This document shows positions 41,924 through 51,782 of a stretch of DNA of 64,000 nt, piece after piece (positions within the stretch are counted from its first letter, which is position 1; each line of letters begins with the position of its first letter). The stretch comes from Bradyrhizobium barranii subsp. apii (GTDB lineage: Bacteria > Pseudomonadota > Alphaproteobacteria > Rhizobiales > Xanthobacteraceae). Both the position numbers and the translations under genes were made by a program. Location of the stretch: the NCBI RefSeq assembly GCF_011516635.5, contig NZ_CP096255.1, positions 7,190,501 through 7,254,500 on the forward strand, in the 5' to 3' direction. The notes below the pieces were generated by a model that had not been told where the DNA came from, ran no database searches, and saw only the letters and a list, made by a program, of their open reading frames with translations.

Positions 41924-43321
41924 TCAGTTGCCGGCCACTTCCTTGATGCGCGCGATCATGTCGTCGACGGCCTTGTCGACCGGCACCTTGTTGGTGACGA
42001 TGGCGTTCACGGCCTTCATCCAGACGTTCTCGTTGTTGAGGGTGGTGAACTTGTAGTTCTTGCTCATCTCGTAGCCGCCGACGCCGGCGAAGAACTGGTC
42101 GCGCACGGCGCGGCGATGAACGTCGCCGTCCCAGAAGGCGGACTTCTGCGCGGCCGTCTTGACCGGGAACCAGCGACCGAGCGCGCCTTCGACATAGGGC
42201 TGGAGGTTCTCGTCGCGCAGCAGGAACGAGACGAACTCCTTGGCGCGGTCCTTGTTCTTGGCCTGCTCGAAGATCAGGCCGACCACCACGGAGGCGCGGG
42301 TGTGGACCGGCGTACCATCCGGCTTGTTGGGCCAGACCATGGTGCGGATGCGGTCATTATAGTTCTTCTTGGCTTCGTCGCGCTGCTCGGCGGTGAGCGT
42401 CTCGTTGCCGACGTCGTCGAGCCATTTGCCGGGGAGCGAAACCGTCGAATTGTGCGTCATGATCGTCGTCTTGTTGTGGAAGGCGACGTTGTTGTCGGGA
42501 TCCTTCCAGCTCGTCGCCGATTGCGGCGTGCAGCCTTTCGCGGCGAACTCGACATAGTCCGTCATGGCGGCGACGAGGCCCGCCTTCACCTTGGGATCGT
42601 CGACCAGGAGCTTGCCGTTGTCGTCGACCAGCACGACGTTGTAGGCGTCCATGAACACCAGGAACGAGATGAAGCTGTCGGTGGCGTCGACGCCCATCGG
42701 ATGGCCGACGCCGTAGATGCGCTTGCCGGACGCCTTGCGCACGGCCGGTTGCGCCTTGTCACACCAGAACGACCAATAGCCCTTCCAGTCCTTCGGGATG
42801 TCGGTCTCCTTGAGACCTCCCTCCTCCAGCATGTCCTTCCAGTAATGCAGATGCAGCGTCGCCTGCTTCAGCGGGAAGGCGTAATAGGCCTTCGCTTTGG
42901 TCTTGTCGTTGTACAGCATGACCGTTTCGAGCGACTGCGGAGAGAACTCGCCCTTGATCGGTGCGAGCACGGAGCCGAGATCGACCAGCTTGCCTTCGGA
43001 GGCCCACTTGCCGGCGCCCTGGAAATGGTAGGTGTCCGCATAGGTAACGTCGGGCGGACTGCCGGCATCGAGCGCCGCCACCAGCTTCGGCATCATGTCC
43101 TGCGTCGCATATTGCGACAGCTCGACCTTGACCCCGGTCTTGGCCTCGAACTTCTTGATGACGGCGAGCAGCGCGTCTTCCTCGGCCTTGTAGTAGCCCT
43201 TGTTCCACCAGACGACGAGCTTCTCCTCGGCGGCTGCCGGGCTCGCCGTTCCCATCATCGGCAAGAGCAGCGAAACCGCCATCGAACAGTTTCTGGCCCA
43301 CCGCAAAACGCTATTCCGCAT
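41924..43321 (-). CDS. ABC transporter sugar-type periplasmic binding protein (family 1)
   Basis: A 465-residue precursor with signal peptide about 1-32 (VSLLLPMMGTASPAAA). The mature start EEKLVVWWNKGYYKAEEDA and VIKKFEAKTGVKVELSQYA are typical of MalE/UgpB-type receptors for oligosaccharides or polyols. No permease or ATPase genes accompany it in the window. A perfect LacI-type operator lies 71 bp upstream of its start, and the LacI gene is adjacent, so expression is probably repressed until an inducer is present. The aldolase gene follows. Confidence 0.9.
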   Translation of the reverse strand: MRNSVLRWARNCSMAVSLLLPMMGTASPAAAEEKLVVWWNKGYYKAEEDALLAVIKKFEAKTGVKVELSQYATQDMMPKLVAALDAGSPPDVTYADTYHFQGAGKWASEGKLVDLGSVLAPIKGEFSPQSLETVMLYNDKTKAKAYYAFPLKQATLHLHYWKDMLEEGGLKETDIPKDWKGYWSFWCDKAQPAVRKASGKRIYGVGHPMGVDATDSFISFLVFMDAYNVVLVDDNGKLLVDDPKVKAGLVAAMTDYVEFAAKGCTPQSATSWKDPDNNVAFHNKTTIMTHNSTVSLPGKWLDDVGNETLTAEQRDEAKKNYNDRIRTMVWPNKPDGTPVHTRASVVVGLIFEQAKNKDRAKEFVSFLLRDENLQPYVEGALGRWFPVKTAAQKSAFWDGDVHRRAVRDQFFAGVGGYEMSKNYKFTTLNNENVWMKAVNAIVTNKVPVDKAVDDMIARIKEVAGN

Positions 43322-43391
43322 TGTCGTTTCCTCTCCGTCTCATCCGGCGAGGGGCCCGCCGGTTGCTCTCATGGCGTTTAAAAACGCGCCC

Positions 43392-43407
43392 ATGTAAGCG
43401 CTTACAT
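43392..43407. promoter_or_regulatory. Perfect 16-bp LacI-family operator palindrome
   Basis: ATGTAAGCGCTTACAT is fully symmetric and contains the central CG and TGTAAGCGCTTACA core that LacI/GalR regulators recognise. It lies between the regulator gene (ends 43496) and the binding-protein start (43321), about 70 bp before the latter. Confidence 0.8.
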
Positions 43408-43495
43408 ATCAGGAGTCAAGCGGCCCTTTGAGCGGGAAGCAGCCCTCTTGGCGGGACCAGGCGCGCTATCGAAGAGACGACCGCTCACTGCGGGA

Positions 43496-44560
43496 TCAGG
43501 CGCCCCTGGCGTGACCTGCGCTGTCGCGGATTTTCAGAACAGGCACGACTTCGCGGGACTGCGCCTGCGCTTGCCGGCCCGCGATCACGGCGAGGAGCTC
43601 GTTGGCCGCGAGGACACCGATCTCCTGATTGTCGACCTTCATCGTCGTAAGCCCCGGAGAAAAGCGCGATGAAATCGCAAGATCATCGAAGCCGGTGATC
43701 GAAAAATCCCCGGGCGCGTCGAGGCCGCATTCCCGCGCAGCCATCAACGCACCGAGCGCCAGATTGTCGTTGCCACAAACGATCGCGGTCGGCCGAACGT
43801 CGACGGCTTGCGTCATCAATCCGGCAAAGCTGGCCGCGCCGAACTCCAGCGTCGAGGGACCCATCATCAGATCCTGCGCCGCGAGTTCCAAACCCGCGGC
43901 CGCGAGCGCTTCGCTGACGCCGCGAAGCCTTTCCTTGACGCGGTCGTTGTTGGTGTCCGGCTGGAAGATGGCGGCAAACCGGCGATGGCCGAGCGACAGC
44001 AGATGCTCCGTCATGCGGCTGAACGCGGCGCGATTGTCAAAGCCGATGCACGGATGCGGTGACAGCTTGTTGTAGGAGTATGTCACGACATAGGGAATGC
44101 CGCGCGAGTTGAACGCGTCAAAAAGCTCGGGGGGATGATTTTCGCCGACCACGGCAATTGCTTCCACACCGCGCGCAAGCATCGCTTCGGCCTGCCGCAA
44201 GCCCTCGTCCGGATCATAGTTCGAGCAACCCAGGAACAGCGTGAAGCCGCGCTCGCTGAAGACGGTCTGCATGCCGCCGATCTGGTGGGCGAAGATTTCG
44301 TCGTCCAGGGTCGGGATGATGGCGCCGGCGATATGCGTCCGGCGCGAGGCCAGCGCCCGTCCGGCAGCATTGGGAATCCAGTTCAGCGCGCGTGCGGCGT
44401 CCTTGACCCGCTGCCTGACCTCTTCGGAAACCTTGTCGGGCTCGTTGAAGGCGCGCGAGACGGTCGCGGTCGAGACATTGGCCTTGCGGGCGACCTCCTC
44501 GAGCTTGACGCGGCCGCTGCCTCCACGCGCTCTCTTTGAACCTGCCACCATCCCCGCCAC
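43496..44560 (-). CDS. LacI-family transcriptional regulator
   Basis: A 354-residue repressor. The helix-turn-helix follows VKLEEVARKANVSTATVSRAF, with NEPDKVSEEVRQRV next and the hinge LNWIPNAAGRALASRR. The effector domain starts HIAGAIIPTLDDEIFAHQ and ends near GFDDLAISSRFSPGLTTM. The start is GTG 44560 or ATG 44551. It is upstream of, and in the same direction as, the sugar-binding protein and aldolase genes. The palindrome at 43392 is its likely operator, so it probably controls that operon; autoregulation may use the dyads at 44574-44602. Confidence 0.92.
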   Translation of the reverse strand: MAGMVAGSKRARGGSGRVKLEEVARKANVSTATVSRAFNEPDKVSEEVRQRVKDAARALNWIPNAAGRALASRRTHIAGAIIPTLDDEIFAHQIGGMQTVFSERGFTLFLGCSNYDPDEGLRQAEAMLARGVEAIAVVGENHPPELFDAFNSRGIPYVVTYSYNKLSPHPCIGFDNRAAFSRMTEHLLSLGHRRFAAIFQPDTNNDRVKERLRGVSEALAAAGLELAAQDLMMGPSTLEFGAASFAGLMTQAVDVRPTAIVCGNDNLALGALMAARECGLDAPGDFSITGFDDLAISSRFSPGLTTMKVDNQEIGVLAANELLAVIAGRQAQAQSREVVPVLKIRDSAGHARGA

Positions 44561-44573
44561 GTCGGTCGAACGC

Positions 44574-44602
44574 TTGATCGATCAATACCTTGCCATGGTA
44601 TT
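44574..44602. promoter_or_regulatory. Two overlapping dyads upstream of the LacI gene
   Basis: TTGATCGATCAA (44574-44585) is a perfect 12-bp palindrome. AATACC (44584-44589) and GGTATT (44597-44602) are complementary and 7 bp apart. They lie 14-42 bp upstream of the regulator start. TTGATCGATCAA resembles the half-sites of several LacI/GntR regulators, but no assignment is made. Confidence 0.4.
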
Positions 44603-44656
44603 GACGACCACCGGAGTCCTCAATGAAAATCTCCTGGCGTGAGGCGCCCGCGCTTC

Positions 44657-45850
44657 CTAGACGATCCCGCCCTGCCGAAGCGCCGCGATCGCGGCCACGT
44701 CGTAGCCAAGCTCCGTCAGGACGAGGTCGGTATGCTCGCCGAGCGTCGGCGGACGCGATGCGATCTCGCCCGGCGTTTCCGACAACCGGACGGCGGCGCG
44801 GGCGACGGGTGCGCGTTTCGGCAGGCCGGGATATTCGACCTCCTGCATGAAGCCGGCGGCGCGAATATGCGGATGGTCCAGCGCCTGTTGCGGGCTGAGG
44901 ACGGGCCCGGTCGGAATCATCGCCTTGCCCAGCGTGTCGACAGCCTCCTGCGTGGTGCGCTCGGCGCACCAGCGCGCCATCCGCGCGCTGATGACGGGGC
45001 CGTTGTTGCCGCGGCTGATGTCGTCGGCAAAGCGCGGATCATTCAGCCACTGCTCCTCCTCACCCATCAGCTTCGCCCAGCGTTTGAACAACGGATGCCC
45101 CGTGACCTGGCACAGCACCCAGCCGTCCCTGGTGCGATAGATGTCGGCCGGCGCTGCAGTCTGGCCGAGATTGCCGGTCGGAACACGGTTGACGTTGATG
45201 ACCGCCTGCTCGATCAGCGTGGCATTGGTGAAGGACAGCGCGGTTGCGAGCAGCGCGCCCTCGACGATCTGCCCGCGTCCGGATTTGCCGCGCTCGATCA
45301 GGGCTGCGAGCGTCCCGAACGCGCAATGCAGCGCCGTTCCGAAATCGACCCAGTTCACCGCAGCGCGATATGGCGGGTCGCCGGCACCGGTCATGTACAC
45401 CGAGCCCGACATGACCTGGCCGACGCCATCGAAGCCGACGCGGTCGGACCAGGGCCCCGGCCCGCCGAACGCGGTCGCGGTCGCGGTCGTCAGGATGATG
45501 TCGGGCTTGATCGCCTTCAGCGAGTCGTAGTCGAGCCTCATCGCGCGCAGGGTCTGCGGCGGCAGATTGGCGACGACGACGTCCGCGGTCGCGATCAGGC
45601 GGCGCATCACCTCCTGCCCTTCCGGCTTCATCGGATCGAGCGTGATGCACTTCTTGTTGCGGTTGACCTGCAGAAACAGCGCGCCTTCGCCGCCCTCGCC
45701 GACCGGCGCCACGAAGCGATCCTCGCTGCCGTCGCGCTTTTCCACGCGGATGACCTCGGCGCCGAATTCGGCCAGCAAGGTCGCGCAATAGGGCCCTGCG
45801 ATATAGCGCCCGAAATCGAGGACGCGCACGCCCTCCAAAACTCCTCCCAT
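44657..45850 (-). CDS. Class III CoA-transferase (CaiB/BaiF family)
   Basis: A 397-residue family III CoA-transferase that moves CoA between carboxylic acids. ATG 45850 has GGGAAGGG six bases upstream and gives the standard N-terminus LEGVRVLDFGRYIAGPYC. AEVIRVEKRDGSEDRF, NRNKKCITLDPMKPEGQ and the VVVANLPP segment are typical, and the active-site aspartate lies in NWVDFGTALH. It lies beyond the LacI gene on the same strand, about 100 bp upstream of it; a common operon is possible but not shown. The acid substrate is unknown. Confidence 0.9.
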   Translation of the reverse strand: MGGVLEGVRVLDFGRYIAGPYCATLLAEFGAEVIRVEKRDGSEDRFVAPVGEGGEGALFLQVNRNKKCITLDPMKPEGQEVMRRLIATADVVVANLPPQTLRAMRLDYDSLKAIKPDIILTTATATAFGGPGPWSDRVGFDGVGQVMSGSVYMTGAGDPPYRAAVNWVDFGTALHCAFGTLAALIERGKSGRGQIVEGALLATALSFTNATLIEQAVINVNRVPTGNLGQTAAPADIYRTRDGWVLCQVTGHPLFKRWAKLMGEEEQWLNDPRFADDISRGNNGPVISARMARWCAERTTQEAVDTLGKAMIPTGPVLSPQQALDHPHIRAAGFMQEVEYPGLPKRAPVARAAVRLSETPGEIASRPPTLGEHTDLVLTELGYDVAAIAALRQGGIV

Positions 45851-46022
45851 CGATCCCTTCCCATATTCATATGTTCTCGCCAGATTACAGGGACTGGCTG
45901 CCACGGCAAGGCGGCAGAGGACATCGTGCCCCTGCCCCCAAGATGTGATCGCCTGACTGTTTCGGCTGGCGGAAATTCTGCTCTAGTATTGCCCCGTCCG
46001 TCCCCCCAGCCAGAGCACATCC

Positions 46023-46910
46023 ATGCCGCAACAATTCGATCGATCCGCAGAAGATCTCGGCAACGCGATCCATTTCGAGCACGTCAACATCCAGGTCCCC
46101 GACCAGCGCCTCGCCACGCTGTTCTACGTGACCGGGCTTGGACTGACCCGCGATCCCTACCTGATGGTGTCCGACACCAACATGTGGATCAATGCCGGAC
46201 GGAGCCAGTTTCACCTGCCGAGCGGCAGGCCGCAGGTGCTGCGCGGCCATGTCGGGCTGGTCATCGAGGGCCGCGAGGCGCTGCTGGCGCGGCTCGCGTC
46301 GGTCGCGAAGAAGCTCGAGGGCACGGCGTTCGCGTTCGCCGAGCACAACGATCATGTCGAGGCGACCTGTCCGTGGGGCAACCGACTGCGCTGCTACGAA
46401 CCGGACGCCGCGCGCTTCGGACGCATCGCGCTCGGCATTCCCTATGTCGAGTTCGACGTGCCGGAAGGCACCACAAAGGCAATTTGCGCCTTCTACCCCG
46501 AGATCATGGGCATGCCCGCAAGCTTGCGAAACGGCGACGGCCAGGTCGCCGCCGTGAAGACCGGCCGCGACCAGCATCTGTTGTTCCGCGAGACCGATCG
46601 GCCCCAGGGCGACTACGACGGCCACCACGTGCAGATGTACATCACCGACTTCTCCGGCCCCTACCGCAAACTCCTGGCGCGCGACCTGATCTCGCGTGAG
46701 GACAATCAATACCAGTACCGCTTCTGCGACATCGTCGATCTCGACAGCGGCAGGCATCTCTTCACGGTCGAGCACGAGGTCCGCAGCGCGACCCATCCGA
46801 TGTTCATGCGGCCGATGGTCAATCGCAATCCGGCGATCAACAACCGCAATTACGCATTCGGCCACGATCAGTCGCTCTGGGCGATGGGGCCGGATCAATA
46901 CGAGGGATAG
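46023..46910 (+). CDS. VOC-family (extradiol-dioxygenase-like) protein
   Basis: A 295-residue two-module VOC protein. The first module begins HFEHVNIQVPDQRLATLFYV with a metal-type His at residue 20; the second starts PYVEFDVPEGTTKAICAFY. H in GHHVQMYITDF and E in HLFTVEHEVRS could complete a 2-His-1-Glu metal site. This resembles extradiol ring-cleaving dioxygenases and related lyases, though size and motifs are not diagnostic. It is divergent from the CoA-transferase gene and stands alone otherwise. Confidence 0.72.
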   Translation: MPQQFDRSAEDLGNAIHFEHVNIQVPDQRLATLFYVTGLGLTRDPYLMVSDTNMWINAGRSQFHLPSGRPQVLRGHVGLVIEGREALLARLASVAKKLEGTAFAFAEHNDHVEATCPWGNRLRCYEPDAARFGRIALGIPYVEFDVPEGTTKAICAFYPEIMGMPASLRNGDGQVAAVKTGRDQHLLFRETDRPQGDYDGHHVQMYITDFSGPYRKLLARDLISREDNQYQYRFCDIVDLDSGRHLFTVEHEVRSATHPMFMRPMVNRNPAINNRNYAFGHDQSLWAMGPDQYEG

Positions 46911-46921
46911 GGAGTGGCGAA

Positions 46922-46941
46922 CGCGCGCCTTGCGGCGCGCG
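46922..46941. terminator. GC-rich hairpin between convergent genes
   Basis: CGCGCGCC (46922-46929) pairs with GGCGCGCG (46934-46941) around TTGC, 11 bp after the VOC gene stop and 23 bp before the stop of the convergent small gene. Probable bidirectional terminator; no T-run. Confidence 0.5.
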
Positions 46942-46964
46942 CGATCCATGACCTCGGCCGGCCA

Positions 46965-47249
46965 TCAGCAGCCACGGCAGATGATCAGCCGGCGGTCGAT
47001 CTCCCTGTCGAGCCGCTGCAGCTCCGCGTCTTGGGGCGAGGCTTGCGTCGACCCGGGCACGTCGCTGCGTCGCGGCTGCCGGTGACCGATGGGAGCCTGC
47101 CGGGACAGGTCCGCGAACTTCATTGCGTCCACACTGCCAGGCGAGGACATGGTCACAGGCGCGCTTGCGCCTCCGGCAGCCCTGAGGCTGGAAACCGATC
47201 CGAACAGAAACGTAGCTGCGACGACGGTCACGCCAAGTCTGATTGACAT
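46965..47249 (-). CDS. Small secreted protein of unknown function
   Basis: A 94-residue precursor. Three ATG codons lie in a row (47255, 47252, 47249) directly after AGGAGA; the last one has the best spacing. The N-terminus is a signal peptide (MSIRLGVTVVAATFLFGSVSSLRAA). The mature part is polar, with SVDAMKFADLSRQAPIGHRQ and a C-terminal helix (ELQRLDREIDRRLIICRGC) ending in two cysteines. No known domain is recognised. It is convergent with the VOC gene. Confidence 0.6.
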   Translation of the reverse strand: MSIRLGVTVVAATFLFGSVSSLRAAGGASAPVTMSSPGSVDAMKFADLSRQAPIGHRQPRRSDVPGSTQASPQDAELQRLDREIDRRLIICRGC

Positions 47250-47447
47250 CATCATTCTCCTATCGCGGTGACGTTGCGACGATGCGCATGCGATGGATAG
47301 GAGGTCCCGGCTACTCGACCATTTCGCCCGCGGCGACATCGCGTTACCATTGCAACCGCGATCGCCGATTGTCGTGCGCCAGCTCTGGATTCCTGTTTTG
47401 ACGCGCTTTCTTCGCGCGCGCCGGTATCCGCTTCGCTCGAAAACGCT

Positions 47448-49948
47448 CTACCGCGCCACGGCGGCCCGTCTCACGCGTCGTCGCGCGGCCGACGAGGCGA
47501 CGCTCCGCGCCAGGACGCCGGCGAGCTCCGCCGATATCAGCGGGTGATGAACGAGCTCGGTGATCCCTGACGTCTCCAGCGACGGCACCGCCAGCTCGCG
47601 CGTCGATGGGCTCGCCAGAATCATCGGCAAGGCCGGCGCCGCCGCGTGCAATGCCGCCGCCAGCTCGATCGAGGAGCCCCCGGGCATGTGACACACCAGC
47701 GCCGCATCGAAGCGCGTTTGCGCGGTGCGGCAGGCAGTGATCGCCTCCGCCAGCCTGGTGAACCCAACCGGCTCATAACCCAGCGCCGCGAGGATTTCCT
47801 CATGGCGCAACAGGAGACGGCGGTCGGTGTCGAGCACCAGCACCGTCTCGCCCGCGCCACGGAACGCAAGATCGGGGCTGTGCTGAACCGGCACCGCCTC
47901 GTCGGGATCGCCGGATGGCAGCCAGACGTCGAAGCGCGTGCCCGCATCCGGCTCGCTCTGCACGGCGACGGCGCCGCCATATTGCTCCGCGATCTCGCGA
48001 ACGGTTGCGAGCCCGATGCCGTTGCCGTCCGGGCGCGTCGTGAAGAAGGGCTCGAAGATCCGCTCCAGCGTCGCCTCGTCCATTCCCGGCCCCGGATCGG
48101 TGACCGAAATCACGGTGAAGCGGCCGGGGCCGACCTCACTGCGTCCGATCGACAATGGCTGTTGAAGATCGCACACCTTGATGCCGAGTTCGATGCAACC
48201 CGGCTCCGTCATCGCCTGAGCCGCATTGTTGCAAAGATTCAGATCACCTGCTGCAACTGGGCGGGCTCGCCCATCACGGTGGCCTCTTCGGCCGACTCGT
48301 TCACCTCAAACTGGACGTGCGAAGGCAACGAAGCTGCCAGCAGCGATCTGGTCTCGTCGATCAGGGTCCTGACGCAGACACGCTCCCGCCTGCCCTCGCC
48401 GCGGCGGCCGAAGCCGAGAATCTGTTCGACCAGTTCGCGCGCCCGCTCCCCGGCACGGCGGATCTCCGCAAGGCTGCCGGCCGGCCGGCCTCCCGACCGG
48501 ATTCGCGCCTCGGCGATCTCGGCATAGCCGAGAATCGCGCCGACGATATTGTTGAAGTTGTGGGCGATACCGCTGGCAAAGGTGCCGAGGGTTTCCATGC
48601 GGCGTGCCTGTTGCAGGCTCGCCTGCAAGCGCTCCTTCTCGCCTTCGAGCCGCACCCGGCGGATCGCGTTGCCGATGGCGTCGAACGCCATGCGAAACAA
48701 CGAGACTTCGGACCAGTATGCGAGCGCCCCGGCCGGCACGGTATCGAAGCCGAGGATTTCATCGCGATGTCCCCGGACCGCCGTCACGCACAGCCAGCCG
48801 CCGACGCCGGCGTCCTCGAGCAGGTTCATCGTATCGTCGGGATGGGCGGCCTTGACCTTGGGAATATAAACGATACCGCCTTCGCCACTGTCGAAGCGTG
48901 GCGCGAGGCTCAGCGCGCGATCCGGCCAACCCGGCTCGAATGCGATCCCGTCGCGGGACCACCGATAGGTGCTTGTCGTCGTCCCGGTCGCGCCGACGAA
49001 ATAGGCGCGATCCGCACCGATGCATCCGGCAAGCTGTTGCAGCGCGGTCTCGACGTCAGCGGTGATCCTCTCGCGGCTCGAATCGATGAACCGCATCGAG
49101 ATGCCGGCCATGACGTGCTCGAACGCCGCACGGCGGCGCAGCGTGACCGCGCGCCGGTGCAATAGCAATCCGAAATAGACCACGCCGCAGAGCAGCAGCA
49201 GCGACGTCATGAACTGCAACAGGCGTACCCGGCGCGCCGACGCCCGCGAGGCGAGCTGACGCCTGGTGATCAATGCCAATACGGCATCCTGCTCGCGGTT
49301 GTTCGATTCGGCGACGAGCGTCTTCACGATCGTGTCGATGTCGGGCAGAAGGTCATGCAGCATCTCCCCGTGCATCAACAACGCGCGGACCGAATCCATG
49401 TCCTGCGGCGGCGTTTGCACGAGCGCCAGCTCTTCCAATCGACCCTGGACCTGACGCGCCACGACGTCCGACGTATCGAGCGTCAGGCGCAGCATCGCTG
49501 CCGCCAATGCGGAGGCGGCCGTGACCAGCGCCCGCTGATCCGACTCGGCCAGCTTGTCGCTGAACAGACCGAAATAGGCAAAGGAGTTCTGGAGCAGCGC
49601 GTTGCGGCTCTTGAACCGTTCGACCAGGTCCTCCTGCCGGAGGGCGCGTGCCGACAGCACATCGATGGCCCTGGTCTCTTCGGCGTTGAGACCCGGCGTT
49701 TCGCGCAGCCGCGTCAGGGCGTCGTCATAGGCATCGGTCATCTGCACCAGCTTGTCATAGTTGCGCGACAGGCCGACGCGCGCAGTCAGCACTTCCCTGG
49801 TCATCGCGCGTTCGAACCGGGTGAAGTCGCCAAGCGCCTGGAGCTGACGGTCGTAACGCACCGAATTGAAGTTCAGCCCGTTCAACAACAGCCAGGTCAG
49901 CAGGGCGAGCACGCAGGTTACGCCGATCACGGCGGGGGCAAATTTCAT
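47448..49948 (-). pseudogene. VirA-like hybrid sensor histidine kinase, frameshifted at the N-box
   Basis: The first frame (48239-49948) has membrane helices at about 5-23 and 247-265 around a helical periplasmic domain, a GAF-like domain (275-432), and the phosphoacceptor H463 in ASGIAHNFNNIVGAI. It stops at TGA in QLQQVI. One base is missing in GTGATC-TGAATC: inserting C restores VILNLCNNAAQAM, the N-box of the ATPase domain. The second frame (47448-48212) holds the rest (TDPGPGM, FEPFFTTRPDGNGIGLATV) and a degenerate receiver-like tail without an evident phosphoacceptor Asp. Its start overlaps the peroxidase gene stop by 4 nt. As written the kinase is inactive; a sequencing error is possible. 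Confidence 0.85.
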
Positions 49949-51021
49949 GGGGAGCCTCCGACAGTCGCGCCGCGATAGGTGCCGGTCAGACTGTTCAGAA
50001 AGGCGACGAGCGCCTTGACCTGCTTCTCCGTCAACGTGGCGTTCAATTGAGCAAAGGCCATCTTGCGAACCGCGTCATCGAGCGTCGGCGCGCTGCCGTC
50101 ATGGAAATACGGCGGCGTGGTCGCGACGTTGCGCAGGCTCGGCACGCGCAGAATTTTCGGCTCGGGCGATGCGAGCGGGTGGAATATGCCGTGGCGCTGG
50201 AACAGATTGCCGCCGACATTGACGCCCTGATGGCAGGACGCGCAGCCCAGCGATTTGAACAATTGGTAGCCGCCCAGCTCGTCCTCCGACAGCGCCGCGG
50301 CGTCACCCGCCAGCCAACGATCGAACTTGCCGCCCGGCGTGACCAGCGTGCGCTGGAAGTTCGCGAGCGCGTCGACGACATCGCCGCGCTCCGGGCGGTG
50401 GCCGTAAGCCGCGAAGAAGCTCTCGCGCATGTCGGGATCGGCATTGAGCTTCTCTGCGATCTCGACCGAGCTGCTCGCCATGGTGCGCGGGCTTTCCAGC
50501 GACGCCCTGGTATCGGCTTCGATGTTGCGTAATTTTCCTTCCCAGCCGAAGCGAAAGCTGAGCGCCGCATTGAAGACGGTGAGCGTGTTGAGCGCGATCG
50601 CCGCCCCGTCGGGGCCGACATCGTGCTGCCTCGGGCTCGCGCCGTTCGTCGCGATATCGTGACACGATGCGCAACTGCGTGAATTGTCGTGCGACAGCCT
50701 GCGATCGGAGAACAGTCGTTCGCCGAGCTTGACCTTCAGCAGATTGATTGCCGGCGGTGCCGGAATGGGCGTGATGGGCTCATCCTTGCGGACCGACACG
50801 AAGGCAGATGGGGACTGCGACGGTGCCGGAGAGACCTTCAGAGAGCACGGCACCAGTGCGCAAATCACGATCGCGCAACGTCGAAGGCCGGCACCTCGTC
50901 CGGCCCCGAGAAATCTGGCGAACTGCTGCACGCCCAGCAATGTGGGGGTGAAGCGAGAATTGTCGCGGCTGCTCAAGGAATTTTGATCGAAGCTGGATGA
51001 TTTCGCGAAGGTGGCCGCCAC
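49945..51021 (-). CDS. Di-heme cytochrome c peroxidase / MauG family protein
   Basis: A periplasmic di-heme protein of up to 358 residues. It has two c-type heme sites: C117-x-x-C120-H121 (CASCHD) and a second CASCHQG near residue 253. The family segments INLLKVKLGERLFSDRRLS, FNAALSFRFGWEGKL, ESFFAAYG, and LRVPSLRNVATTPPYFHDGS with the axial region are all present. The signal region (RRCAIVICALVPCSL) begins near residue 47, so the true start is probably GTG 50931 or nearby rather than 51021. It is translationally coupled to the downstream histidine kinase gene (ATGA), suggesting a joint role in redox sensing or H2O2 handling. Confidence 0.88.
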   Translation of the reverse strand: MAATFAKSSSFDQNSLSSRDNSRFTPTLLGVQQFARFLGAGRGAGLRRCAIVICALVPCSLKVSPAPSQSPSAFVSVRKDEPITPIPAPPAINLLKVKLGERLFSDRRLSHDNSRSCASCHDIATNGASPRQHDVGPDGAAIALNTLTVFNAALSFRFGWEGKLRNIEADTRASLESPRTMASSSVEIAEKLNADPDMRESFFAAYGHRPERGDVVDALANFQRTLVTPGGKFDRWLAGDAAALSEDELGGYQLFKSLGCASCHQGVNVGGNLFQRHGIFHPLASPEPKILRVPSLRNVATTPPYFHDGSAPTLDDAVRKMAFAQLNATLTEKQVKALVAFLNSLTGTYRGATVGGSP

Positions 51022-51039
51022 ATGCTCCGGGCGATGGTG

Positions 51040-51675
51040 TCAGCAATCACGGCAGTACCTCACCACCCGCTCGATGTCCGACCTGCCGAAAATCCCGAGG
51101 TCCCGCAAGGTCCGGTCATCGAACTCCATCAACGCAGCGACGGCCTTCCTGATCTCACGTTCCCGACGCCAGTGCGCAGGCAGGTCCATCAGAGTCCCGA
51201 GGGTCGCGCCGAGCGATCCCAGCCGATTCCAGCTCCGCTCCAGTCGCGCATCGCGTGGCTCGGCGCGATCGAGCCTGACGATATTCCCATTGTTGTCATT
51301 CCCATTGTTGTCGGCTCCATCGTTGCCGCTCTTCTCCGCGGGCTCGCGACCCGCCGAGGGCGACCGGCAATCTCTCGTGGCCTCCAGCATCGCCTGAACC
51401 GGCGCGGCTGCAGTCGGATGCAAGGCCGCCCCGTAAAGGGCAAAGCCTTCCATCAAGGAGGCGAAGACCGCCCACCAGAATGTGGTGACGGGCTGATCCT
51501 GCCCGGCAGGCGGTACGTCCGGCGGCGAAGCGATGTCCGGCGCGCGATGCCTCGCGGCAACCGCACCGAGACGGACCATGCCGCGACCGTCGGATCGTGC
51601 GACCCAGTTCGCCCTGTCGAGTTCCATGTGACCCGGCAAGGCAACGCGGCTCACACTGTGAGAATACTTCTCCAT
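51040..51675 (-). CDS. DUF1127-domain protein with long N-terminal region
   Basis: A 211-residue protein; ATG 51675 has GGGAG seven bases upstream. The last 45 residues match DUF1127 (REREIRKAVAALMEFDDRTLRDLGIFGRSDIERVVRY), a short regulatory domain of alphaproteobacteria that in studied cases binds RNA or affects phosphate metabolism. Before it lies an Asn/Gly-rich stretch (GNDGADNNGNDNNGN) and one hydrophobic segment (VTTFWWAVFASLMEGFALYGAAL). The gene sits 19 bp upstream of the peroxidase gene and downstream of the response regulator, so it belongs to the same cluster. The long N-terminal part is unusual. Confidence 0.75.
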   Translation of the reverse strand: MEKYSHSVSRVALPGHMELDRANWVARSDGRGMVRLGAVAARHRAPDIASPPDVPPAGQDQPVTTFWWAVFASLMEGFALYGAALHPTAAAPVQAMLEATRDCRSPSAGREPAEKSGNDGADNNGNDNNGNIVRLDRAEPRDARLERSWNRLGSLGATLGTLMDLPAHWRREREIRKAVAALMEFDDRTLRDLGIFGRSDIERVVRYCRDC

Positions 51676-51782
51676 CGTAAATCTCCCACACGCTGTTGAT
51701 GGGAGGCAATCTGACGGCCCGCTGTTACGCCAAGGTCACCGCCATCGGCAAATTGGCTACAATTGCAATCCGCCAATTGCTT

